Part shown: positions 31,247 through 37,452 of the stretch, piece by piece
Layout: every line of letters begins with the position of its first letter
Numbering within the stretch: position 1 is the first letter of the stretch
NCBI GenBank assembly: GCA_964510065.1
Contig: CAZEAC010000041.1
Location: 1 to 37,452, forward strand
Reading direction: 5' to 3'
DNA length: 37,452 nt
Source of the DNA: CAZEAC01 sp964510065
GTDB lineage: Bacteria; Bdellovibrionota_C; UBA2361; CAIXSY01
The notes under the pieces: model-generated
Database searches by the model: none
Told to the model about the DNA's origin: nothing
What the model saw: only the letters and a program-made list of their open reading frames with translations
Position numbers and translations under genes: made by a program

Positions 31247-31846
31247 ATGGAAGTTGAAAAGCAGGCTCCAAAGCCGGTAGGCAAGGCCGAAATATTCTTA
31301 GGGGTACAGCCGAACCAAAGTGCTCACAATGGGGCAGCGCTTTTTCGCGATATTACTTTTAGCTGCTCAGTCTACAGGCTTTCTCAAGAGCCCGTAAACC
31401 CACTCAATAAAATTGAGACTACCCGTGTCTGGATGTCAGATGTTGATGGACAGTTGGGCGATGTCTTGTTACGCGAGGATTTAAATACTTTCGAGTCCGA
31501 ACAGTTAGTACACCGCATTTTTGGTGATGGACAATATTTGCGGCTTTCTCTTTATAACTTTGTACGCCAGTTCCCCAAAATCCCCGATGGATGCTTAGGC
31601 ATTATTCGCCACGAACTTGAGATGCTTAATGTTTGGTGTGAAACTTTTTCGAAACCGCTTGCTGCGCGGAAAGTACATTTTTTTGCTAGCGGACTCGACG
31701 AAGCCCCTGAGAGACATCGCCACGCCCAATTTATGCGGATTGGTGACGGATTAAACGAATGGGCAAGGAAGATGGAGATCCTTGTAACTTATGCTGAATT
31801 ATTTGTGAACCAAGCCCTGGAGTTGCAAAGAAATGAGGCCGCGTAG
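31247..31846 (+). CDS. unrecognised 199-residue protein
   Basis: I do not recognise this protein. It has no signal peptide or transmembrane helix. The first ~80 residues look beta-rich (KAEIFLGVQPNQ, RDITFSCSVYRLSQ, TTRVWMSDVDGQLGDVLL). The remainder is helical (ESEQLVHRIFGDG, IIRHELEMLNVWCETF, LNEWARKMEILVTYAELFVNQALELQ) and could form a coiled dimer interface. The ATG at 31247 has only weak upstream purines. A GGTAA-GA-TTACC dyad at 31233-31244 immediately before the start would suit a repressor site. It stands alone between the long inverted repeat and the exported-protein operon. Confidence 0.6.
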   Translation: MEVEKQAPKPVGKAEIFLGVQPNQSAHNGAALFRDITFSCSVYRLSQEPVNPLNKIETTRVWMSDVDGQLGDVLLREDLNTFESEQLVHRIFGDGQYLRLSLYNFVRQFPKIPDGCLGIIRHELEMLNVWCETFSKPLAARKVHFFASGLDEAPERHRHAQFMRIGDGLNEWARKMEILVTYAELFVNQALELQRNEAA

Positions 31847-31906
31847 TGTAAGACAAAAAATCGAGTGTAGCTACGAAGCCTCAAAGACTGTCGTCAGAGC
31901 AATTTT

Positions 31907-32821
31907 TTATTGCACCTTTTTCGCAAGACTGCCGATAACGATATTTCGGACACCAAACTCGTAGCACTTGCTGGCCACGCTAGGGGCCACGGGATAGAAC
32001 ATTTTTACGCCTGAGAACCATCCACTTACTTTTGAGCCTGTGCACTCGAGACCATCCATATTCGAACCTCTTACCTCTATAGGCTGCGGATTATTTGTGC
32101 TGTTGGACTCGAGGTCAATCGCGTAGACCTCAAACTCGATGTAGTACTCTAATGTATGGTCGCCATTAATCATGATTCCAGCGGTTGCATGCGTTTCCGA
32201 GGAAGAGTTCCCTGTGTAAACTGATGAATAGCCCGGACTGCTATGCACTTCGTTCCAGGTTCGGCTTTGGCTACAGTTAATTGGCCTCATATTATGAGGC
32301 CATAGTGCGCGCGGAGTCGGGACTACATTCGTTCCGCTCTCCCATGTTGGAAAGGGAGAGTTGCTGTTCAGGCAGCTCGACTCAAATGAGAAGATTGCGC
32401 GTGTCTCATCGCCGTCACTAGGCTTGTAGCTCGAAGTGTTGTGGCACGAAGAGGAATAGGGAGGGTACAGCGTGCTTGAGCTGTAGCGTGCGTTGGCTGC
32501 GGAGTCGCCCGAAGATTGGGAAAAGAAGAATCCATATCCCTCGGGATTATCATCATCGGTAGATACGAGCCTCGAAGTTGAGCCGATCCCATTTCCCGAA
32601 GAGATCTCAGTGCTGGTTAACCCATTTCCGTGATCATACACGGTGGTTGACTCGTAGCTATAATTTTGTGAATTAGAGTCATTTATTACCATGAAGCTCA
32701 CACGCACCGGATGCTGCGACGCCTCAACAAATACATCGGCGCGAGAAATGCATGGTGTAAACGACAACAATAATAATGCTGTGAATATCTGCTGCATTCC
32801 ACGTGTTAGACTCTTTATCAT
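31907..32821 (-). CDS. exported protein of unknown family, third gene of a secreted operon
   Basis: This 304-residue protein has a signal peptide (about 1-28, ISRA/DVF) and a mature region dominated by Ser, Asn, Thr, Gly and Tyr, as in beta-rich extracellular proteins. It has several cysteines (for example SSSCHNTSSY, SSCLNSN, INCSQSR, LECTGSK, ASKCYEF) that could form disulfides. I recognise no family. AAGGAG lies six bases before the ATG, a strong ribosome binding site. It follows the 215-residue exported protein gene by only 19 bases on the same strand, so it is likely its operon partner. Envelope or cell-surface placement is the only safe inference. Confidence 0.7.
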   Translation of the reverse strand: MIKSLTRGMQQIFTALLLLSFTPCISRADVFVEASQHPVRVSFMVINDSNSQNYSYESTTVYDHGNGLTSTEISSGNGIGSTSRLVSTDDDNPEGYGFFFSQSSGDSAANARYSSSTLYPPYSSSCHNTSSYKPSDGDETRAIFSFESSCLNSNSPFPTWESGTNVVPTPRALWPHNMRPINCSQSRTWNEVHSSPGYSSVYTGNSSSETHATAGIMINGDHTLEYYIEFEVYAIDLESNSTNNPQPIEVRGSNMDGLECTGSKVSGWFSGVKMFYPVAPSVASKCYEFGVRNIVIGSLAKKVQ

Positions 32822-32840
32822 ATCGTCTCCTTTTTAATTC

Positions 32841-33488
32841 TCACTTTGAAAATTGATTGAGTCGTGTAGCGTTAAGATTCCGCGGTACCCAGCACTCCCA
32901 GAGCTCGGAGATGTTGCTTAGTACTGAGCTGATGCGCGTGCTGCTGATCGAACCGTTTGAAAGATTCGTAAGCTTCTGAAATCGCAGGGTCGTCGTTTTG
33001 AGCACGTTCATCTGAAGATCGCTGTGCGACAAAGCGGTAGGCTCTCCGTGCTGTCGGGCGCTTTCGAGATTTTTATACTCTCTATCGAGCAGCTGCGCAC
33101 ATTCTTGGAGCCTCAGTAACGGTTTTCGAAGAGATTCCGGAGCGTCAGCAAAACGAATCGGAGAATCGATAATCGTGGTGGTATGAAGACGAAGCAGCTC
33201 TTTATATGAAAGAGCTAAGTTAGTAAGTGCTAAGGACAAAGGCGCCGAAAATCTCGCTGGAATATTGCTCTGATCGATCCAGCTTCCCGGGCGAAATGTC
33301 GGGGCATTCCGGTACTTTTCGTCGGCGACATTAAGATTCAAGATAACGACACCCTGTTCGCGTGGCATTGAGTCGGCTTGTGGCTCTACTGAGCGTGGCG
33401 GCAGCTCGGCTGCGTGAGCGCCGACTATTGTCGCAATAATCGACACTCCTTTTATAAGATTTTTGTTTACGCGCGCAGTGTTGAACAC
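32841..33488 (-). CDS. exported protein of unknown family, second gene of a secreted operon
   Basis: I place the start at the GTG at 33488, giving 215 residues. It starts two bases after the previous gene's stop, follows a GGGGGA ribosome binding site and yields a clean signal peptide (MFNTARVNKNLIKGVSIIATIVGAHA, cleavage before AELPP). The in-frame TTG at 33545 would overlap the upstream gene and bury the signal peptide. The mature protein is mostly helical (SLALTNLALSYKELLRLH, LQECAQLLDREYKNLESARQ) and contains two cysteines. No family is recognised. Its position between two other exported proteins suggests one envelope complex or secreted structure. Confidence 0.7.
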   Translation of the reverse strand: MFNTARVNKNLIKGVSIIATIVGAHAAELPPRSVEPQADSMPREQGVVILNLNVADEKYRNAPTFRPGSWIDQSNIPARFSAPLSLALTNLALSYKELLRLHTTTIIDSPIRFADAPESLRKPLLRLQECAQLLDREYKNLESARQHGEPTALSHSDLQMNVLKTTTLRFQKLTNLSNGSISSTRISSVLSNISELWECWVPRNLNATRLNQFSK

Positions 33489-33490
33489 GG

Positions 33491-34498
33491 CTAGTCCCCC
33501 AAAGCCTGGAGCACCATTGGATTCGAAACTGAGTAAGTAAGACAATTGTGGTCGCTCATAACTGCGCCGCGAGCGTTGCGAGTAATCATGCTCGGGGATC
33601 CGCTGAAGAAAATTGGAGTTGGAGTGTTGCCATACACTATGCCCTCGAACGTGCTATCCGAACCGGGTAGTAGAGTGAAATTTGTAACTTGTAGCGTTGA
33701 GCTTCTGAGAGCGCTATAAGAACGCGGAGTCATCGAATTTGTCAGATTCTGCGCAGAAAAAAGCGAAGAAATGTCTGGAGTTACTGCTGACGCCTGAAGT
33801 TTAAAGCGAACACGAAAGCGACTTGTTGGCGCGCCCTCGACAAAAATAGAAATACGATTCTCCTCATGATATTGATTTGGAGTTGCGAGCAATGTGCCAT
33901 CGCTGCCGATATACTGAGCAACGTGACAAATATATGGTCGGCTTGAGATTTCACCTGAAGCCCACGGCTGGTATTGTGCCTGGACCTCTGGACGCTCCTG
34001 ATCGTCGGTAAAGGTGCTACGCGAAACTCCTGCCCAACAATTTTGACTAGCTTGGAGCGCCAGTCCTTCTGCGCAGGTGCCTGTTCGGACATCTTGAATG
34101 CCGGCGCCAGATTCCTGGGCGCGACTCCCTTGGCGGCGTTCAAAATAAAAGTAATTACTGCTCGCGGCATTTGGCGAGCTATTACGCATGAAATATCTTA
34201 CGTTTCGGTCGAATGTAGCTGTCACTGGAACTGAACTCGCCGTCGTCGTTATGGATTTTGCTACCGTGTAGCCGATATTTACCGCGAACACTGGAATGGG
34301 AAGAGATGGTGTGACGGTCACCGGTGTGGCCCCAGGCGCTGGAGTCGGTGCCGGAGTGGCGGCGGATGCGCGGTAAGGATTGCCCCAAAGCGGAATTCCA
34401 TAATTCTGCGCGCTTGCGGGACCGGCAAGTGCGCACAGGAGTAGCGCATTCCCGAAGAGAAGCTTCAATGACTTGAATTTAATTTGATGAGACGCCAT
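33491..34498 (-). CDS. exported protein of unknown family, first gene of a secreted operon
   Basis: This 335-residue protein has a signal peptide (about 1-30, GPASA/QNY) and a Pro/Thr/Ala-rich linker (ATPAPTPAPGATPVTVTPS, ~47-65). A beta-rich region follows, including VNIGYTVAKSITTTASSVPVTATFDRN and ENRISIFVEGAPTSRFRVRFKLQ. Cysteines (GTCAEG, NCWAG, YICHV, HNCLTY) are spaced as in disulfide-bonded extracellular domains. AAGGAG lies five bases before the ATG. It opens a three-gene leftward operon with gaps of 2 and 19 bases. It is not a recognised pilin, usher or adhesin, although the linker-plus-beta-domain layout is that of surface-exposed proteins. Confidence 0.7.
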   Translation of the reverse strand: MASHQIKFKSLKLLFGNALLLCALAGPASAQNYGIPLWGNPYRASAATPAPTPAPGATPVTVTPSLPIPVFAVNIGYTVAKSITTTASSVPVTATFDRNVRYFMRNSSPNAASSNYFYFERRQGSRAQESGAGIQDVRTGTCAEGLALQASQNCWAGVSRSTFTDDQERPEVQAQYQPWASGEISSRPYICHVAQYIGSDGTLLATPNQYHEENRISIFVEGAPTSRFRVRFKLQASAVTPDISSLFSAQNLTNSMTPRSYSALRSSTLQVTNFTLLPGSDSTFEGIVYGNTPTPIFFSGSPSMITRNARGAVMSDHNCLTYSVSNPMVLQALGD

Positions 34499-34794
34499 AA
34501 CTCTCCTTCAATAACGGGGACGTATCTTTCTTACCCTAGAAAGCTAAGATTCCGGCTTAACCTGGACTTCTCACGGGTTTCCTCGCGACGAAACCCGTGA
34601 GAAGTCCAGGTTCAGGCGATTAAAAAATTCTCCAGATCCTTAAACATCAGCGGCGCGCCTTAATCAATAAATACGCGTCAATGGATTCTCGGCTCAGATT
34701 CCTTTTTTAGCGCTGATGCAAAGGTCCCTTTGAGCAAGGTAGAGAGTGTACCTAAGTTTCGACAATTCCTCAGGGAAGACCGGACTTGGTTTGG
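34499..34794. other. intergenic region between exported-protein operon and CoA-disulfide reductase gene
   Basis: These 296 bases hold no gene. The main content is the 22-bp perfect inverted repeat at 34559-34612. The promoter of the three-gene operon must lie nearby, but its boxes are not clear. Confidence 0.5.
34559..34612. repeat. perfect 22-bp inverted repeat with 10-base loop
   Basis: The arm 34559-34580 (starting AACCTGGACTTC) is perfectly complementary to 34591-34612 around CCTCGCGACG. TTAAAAAATTC starts nine bases after the right arm, so it may act as a terminator for leftward or rightward transcription. It also resembles a small mobile-element end pair (TTAA before, TTCA after), but no transposase is present. 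Confidence 0.7.
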
Positions 34795-36477
34795 CTAAGC
34801 ATGAGCGGAGACATACTGTCTCCAGGTAGCATACGCGCCACTAAGGTTTTTACATTGAAAACCATGCTGCATAAGAATACGGCAAGCATTGTAGGACCTC
34901 TGCCCTGAATGGCAGTAGACAATCAGCAGCTTGTCTTTGCTTAGCTCAGAGAGCCTTTCTCTCAGCTCTGGAAGGGGAATATGTAGTGAGCCTGGAATAG
35001 ATCCCTGCGTTCTCTCATCATGGCTCCTGACGTCAAGTATTGTAGACTCTTTGAAGTTCGACTCCAAATCTTTTGGAGTAACGCTGTCGACAAAACCACT
35101 CAAAACATTTTGAGCAGCCATACCCGCCACATTGACTGGATCTTTCGCCGAGCCAAAAGGAGGCGCATAGCATAGTTCAAGGTTGACTAAATCATCAACA
35201 GTGAGACCCGCTTGTATCGCTGTGGCGAGTACATCAATTCGTTTATCGACGCCCTCTTTGCCAATTGCTTGCGCGCCAAGAATTTTTCTGGTCGCGGGAG
35301 AATAAATTAGCTTAAGGTGAATTGCATGTGCTCCGGGGTAGTACCCGGCATGAGAGTTCGGATGAAGGTGGATTGTTTTAAAGGGAATCTTCAGTCGCTC
35401 AAGCGTCCTCTCGTTGGGACCTGTAAGGGCAACAACAAGTTCGAACACTCGAACTATTGCCGTACCTAAGGTGCCATTATAATGCGAGTCAATTCCATTG
35501 ATAACGTCGGCGACTATCCTTCCCTGGCGATTGGCTGGTCCGGCCAGGGGTATAATTCCGTATTCATTGGTGACCGGATTGTTTGTTTCGATGCAATCGC
35601 CGACCGCATATATATTTGGATCGCTTGTTCTTAGCTGTGAGTCAACTTTGAGTCCACCTCGCGGCCCCAACTCGAGCCCAGCATTTTGTGCGAGTGCTAC
35701 TTCCGGACGAACCCCTATGCTAAACAGCACGAAATCTGCGTCGATGTTTTTTCCGCTTCTTGTCGTTGCGCGGACGCCTCCCGCGTGCTTACGAAATGCG
35801 GTAATCGCATCGCCTGTGATGATTGTAATATGATTGGATTTGAGATGATTCTCAACTTGAGCAGCCATCTCAAAATCGAGAGGAGCCAGGATGTGCGTAT
35901 TTGATTCTACCAAAGTTAAGGTAGTCCCGCTCGATGCAAACTTTGAATGAAGTTGTTCCACCATCTCGAGACCAATAAATCCGCCACCGACAACCAAGAT
36001 CTGTTTTGGTGATCGGGTGGTAAAGCTTGCGATTATCTTGTCCATGTCCTCCACGTTTCGAAGTGAGAAGACTTCGGGGAGGTCTAAACCTTCAATCGCA
36101 GGACGAAATGGCGCGGCTCCAGGCGCCAAAATTAGCGCGTCATATGTCTCAGTGTACTCGCGTGCGGTCGCTAGTTCGCGCACGGAGACCCGCTTGTTCT
36201 TGCGGTCAATAGAAATCACCTCCGAGCGGACTCGCGTATCGATGTTGAAGCGGGCTCGAAGCGTTGCCGGCGAATGCAGCAAAAGACTCTCGCGCTCAGA
36301 TATTTCACTGCCTATGTGGTAAGGCAGCCCGCAATTTGCAAAGGAAACATAGCCGCTGCGCTCGAGTACGATAATTTCTAGGTATTCATTAAGCCGACGC
36401 AAGCGAGCAGCAGCATTCGCCCCTCCCGCTACCCCGCCAACAATAACTACCTTCTTAGTTTGAGCTTTCCCGATCAT
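34795..36477 (-). CDS. cdr: CoA-disulfide reductase with C-terminal rhodanese domain
   Basis: This is a 560-residue flavoprotein of the pyridine-nucleotide-disulfide family. The FAD-binding start is VVIVGGVAGGANAAARLRRL (10-29), and the single active-site cysteine lies in SFANCGLPYHI (C49), as in CoA-disulfide/CoA-persulfide reductases. The NAD(P)H-binding segment ILVVGGGFIGLEMVEQL and the FAD-closing NIYAVGDCIE follow. Residues ~465-560 form a rhodanese domain with active loop YCHSGQRS (C522). Such CDR-rhodanese fusions act on CoA persulfides and sulfane sulfur in the cytosol. It is divergent from an ArsR-type regulator and a YgaP-type membrane rhodanese, which supports a sulfur-handling role. 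Confidence 0.88.
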   Translation of the reverse strand: MIGKAQTKKVVIVGGVAGGANAAARLRRLNEYLEIIVLERSGYVSFANCGLPYHIGSEISERESLLLHSPATLRARFNIDTRVRSEVISIDRKNKRVSVRELATAREYTETYDALILAPGAAPFRPAIEGLDLPEVFSLRNVEDMDKIIASFTTRSPKQILVVGGGFIGLEMVEQLHSKFASSGTTLTLVESNTHILAPLDFEMAAQVENHLKSNHITIITGDAITAFRKHAGGVRATTRSGKNIDADFVLFSIGVRPEVALAQNAGLELGPRGGLKVDSQLRTSDPNIYAVGDCIETNNPVTNEYGIIPLAGPANRQGRIVADVINGIDSHYNGTLGTAIVRVFELVVALTGPNERTLERLKIPFKTIHLHPNSHAGYYPGAHAIHLKLIYSPATRKILGAQAIGKEGVDKRIDVLATAIQAGLTVDDLVNLELCYAPPFGSAKDPVNVAGMAAQNVLSGFVDSVTPKDLESNFKESTILDVRSHDERTQGSIPGSLHIPLPELRERLSELSKDKLLIVYCHSGQRSYNACRILMQHGFQCKNLSGAYATWRQYVSAHA

Positions 36478-36504
36478 AGATATGTCCTTTCTCGTTGTGC
36501 GTGC

Positions 36505-36536
36505 TTGTATATATCACAATATCATGATATCATAAT
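36505..36536. promoter_or_regulatory. AT-rich palindrome cluster, candidate ArsR-family operator
   Basis: The 67-base gap between divergent starts contains two overlapping palindromes, ATATCATGATAT (36519-36530) and ATGATATCAT (36524-36533). They are flanked by a TTGTAT element (36505-36510) and CATAAT (36531-36536), the latter only eight bases before the ArsR start. A regulator bound here would block both promoters. The ArsR gene has no visible ribosome binding site. Confidence 0.45.
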
Positions 36537-36544
36537 ACCACGAT

Positions 36545-36838
36545 ATGAAGAAGCTGAAACTTTCGCCTGCGGCCCTGAAAAAAGCAGCTCATTGTTTGAA
36601 GTTGTTGTCCCATCCTGTCCGATTGCAGATAATTCAGATTTTGCTGGAAAGGGAGCGTTCCGTAGGTGAGATTTCTGAGCAGTGTCAGATTCGACATAAC
36701 GTCGCAAGTACTCATCTTAAGACTTTGGAGCGGTGTAATTTTTTGGAGAGTCGGCGAAGAGGAAAGCGAGTTTTTTATGTGGTAATGGAATCGCACCTGA
36801 AAGCGTTATTAGAATGTCTCGAGAGAAAATTTTCTTAA
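36545..36838 (+). CDS. ArsR/SmtB-family repressor, sulfur-module type
   Basis: This is a 97-residue winged helix-turn-helix dimeric repressor. The signature LLSHPVRLQIIQILLERERSVGEISEQCQIRHNVASTHLKTLE (residues ~20-62) is typical of the family, including the 'SHPxR' block. Cysteines are C17, C47, C64 and C91. The cysteine pair of the persulfide sensors BigR/YgaV (one after the SHPxRLxxx block, one near the C terminus) is only half matched: C91 fits the C-terminal one, but the first position is Gln (LQIIQIL). It lacks the ELCVCDL metal motif of arsenic sensors. It lies between the CDR-rhodanese gene (divergent) and the YgaP-like gene 12 bases downstream, so it probably represses both. Confidence 0.9.
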   Translation: MKKLKLSPAALKKAAHCLKLLSHPVRLQIIQILLERERSVGEISEQCQIRHNVASTHLKTLERCNFLESRRRGKRVFYVVMESHLKALLECLERKFS

Positions 36839-36850
36839 AGGATATGCATC

Positions 36851-37387
36851 ATGAGTGAAGATAGAATGCACACCATATCTGCATTAGAAGCTAACGAAAA
36901 GTTGACTCGCGAAAAAGGCGAATGTGTTCTGATTGATGTCAGAACTCCGGCTGAATTTAAGAGTGTTCACGCAATACATGCGCAAAATATTCCACTGCAG
37001 TCCGTGGCCGAGGGCCTTACGCAATCGCCAGCTCTAAAAGACAAAAGGCTGATTTGCATTTGTCAGAAGGGAGCGCGTGGCGAGAATGCTGCTAATATTC
37101 TTCTGAGAAATGGCGCACGTCACGTTTACAATGTTGCTGGCGGTACTGAAGCTTGGGAGCAGTCAGGGCTTCCGGTCACTCGCGGGGGTTCTGTCATCTC
37201 TCTTGAACGCCAGGTGAGAATCGCTGCTGGGTCATTAGTAGCTTTAGGGGTACTACTTGGCTATTTGGTTAATCCCTACGCTTCGCTGCTCGCACTGTTT
37301 GTCGGGTGCGGGCTTGTGTTTTCAGGAATAACGAATACTTGCGGGATGGCGTTACTGCTTGCACGATGCCCCTGGAACTCCAAGTAA
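36851..37387 (+). CDS. membrane rhodanese of the YgaP type
   Basis: The 178-residue protein has a cytoplasmic rhodanese domain (about 1-115) with active loop CQKGARG (C71) after KRLICIC. A C-terminal DUF2892-type hairpin of two transmembrane segments follows (about 120-170) with the terminal signature NTCGMALLLARCPWN. This matches E. coli YgaP, an inner-membrane thiosulfate/sulfane-sulfur transferase. AAAGGA lies about ten bases before the ATG. An in-frame ATG at 36866 is an alternative start. The gap to the ArsR-type gene is 12 bases, consistent with one transcript. The module resembles ygaVP, with the added CoA-disulfide reductase-rhodanese. Confidence 0.92.
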   Translation: MSEDRMHTISALEANEKLTREKGECVLIDVRTPAEFKSVHAIHAQNIPLQSVAEGLTQSPALKDKRLICICQKGARGENAANILLRNGARHVYNVAGGTEAWEQSGLPVTRGGSVISLERQVRIAAGSLVALGVLLGYLVNPYASLLALFVGCGLVFSGITNTCGMALLLARCPWNSK

Positions 37388-37452
37388 ATTGCGATCTCTA
37401 GGAGCCTGCGCCACGAATAATTCAAGCTACGACAGGTAGTAGAGGCGAAGGC
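37388..37452. other. 3' end of window, no gene seen
   Basis: The last 65 bases hold no start of a gene that can be supported, and no terminator hairpin is apparent. Confidence 0.3.

Noticed and set aside
34545..34630. Insertion-sequence end or MITE as the identity of the 22-bp inverted repeat
   Set aside because: The flanking TTAA and TTCA are not identical, no transposase is present, and I cannot match the arms to a named family; kept as a generic repeat.
1..37452. tRNA, rRNA or CRISPR array
   Set aside because: No T-loop-like GGTTCGAATCC with matching acceptor arms lies in a gap, no rRNA-like stretch is present, and no regularly spaced direct repeats were found by eye.

Overview
The window is a chromosomal stretch of a Gram-negative (diderm) bacterium of moderate, roughly balanced G+C. 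It carries secretin-type N domains, many Sec signal peptides, an ArgP/LysE-type divergon, an Alx-like TerC and a YgaP-type membrane rhodanese. I cannot assign a genus. The mix of ordinary housekeeping genes with many unrecognised secreted proteins suggests a poorly characterised or uncultivated lineage. I see no tRNA, rRNA, CRISPR array, transposase, integrase or phage gene. This looks like a stable backbone with accessory secreted-protein loci.

Region 1 (1-7.3 kb) runs leftward leuD-leuB (leucine synthesis), then an alpha/beta hydrolase converging on a PAP2/sphingomyelin-synthase-like phosphatase paired with a membrane-anchored left-handed beta-helix acyltransferase. It continues with an amino-acid exporter divergent from an ArgP-like LysR regulator, and a secretin N-domain protein with no pore domain. 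Region 2 (7.3-22.1 kb) is metabolic and ion-homeostatic. It holds an inositol-monophosphatase-like gene divergent from a double-length Lrp/AsnC regulator, a CorC/CNNM-type transporter, an Alx-like TerC, a K+-dependent-type membrane pyrophosphatase (hppA) and two unknown proteins. A Gfo/Idh-Nudix fusion follows, divergent from a second double-length Lrp regulator, then a YgdQ-like TerC and a degenerate-Nudix protein. The repeated arrangement of a double Lrp facing a small-molecule enzyme gene is the most system-like feature of the window.

Region 3 (22.5-34.8 kb) is accessory. It contains a UPF0182 membrane protein of visibly higher G+C, a large secreted beta-helix protein, an unknown 156-residue protein, a secreted collagen-like protein and an orphan type I periplasmic binding protein. 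An unknown 199-residue protein and a tight three-gene operon of unrecognised exported proteins complete it. Region 4 (34.8-37.4 kb) is a sulfane-sulfur module: CoA-disulfide reductase fused to rhodanese, a divergent ArsR-family repressor, and a membrane rhodanese of the YgaP type.

Intergenic regions hold several long inverted repeats. A perfect 29-bp stem at 31065-31135 has a degenerate relative at 10979-11046, and a perfect 22-bp stem lies at 34559-34612. All functional assignments come from reading motifs and from memory of families; no database search was run.
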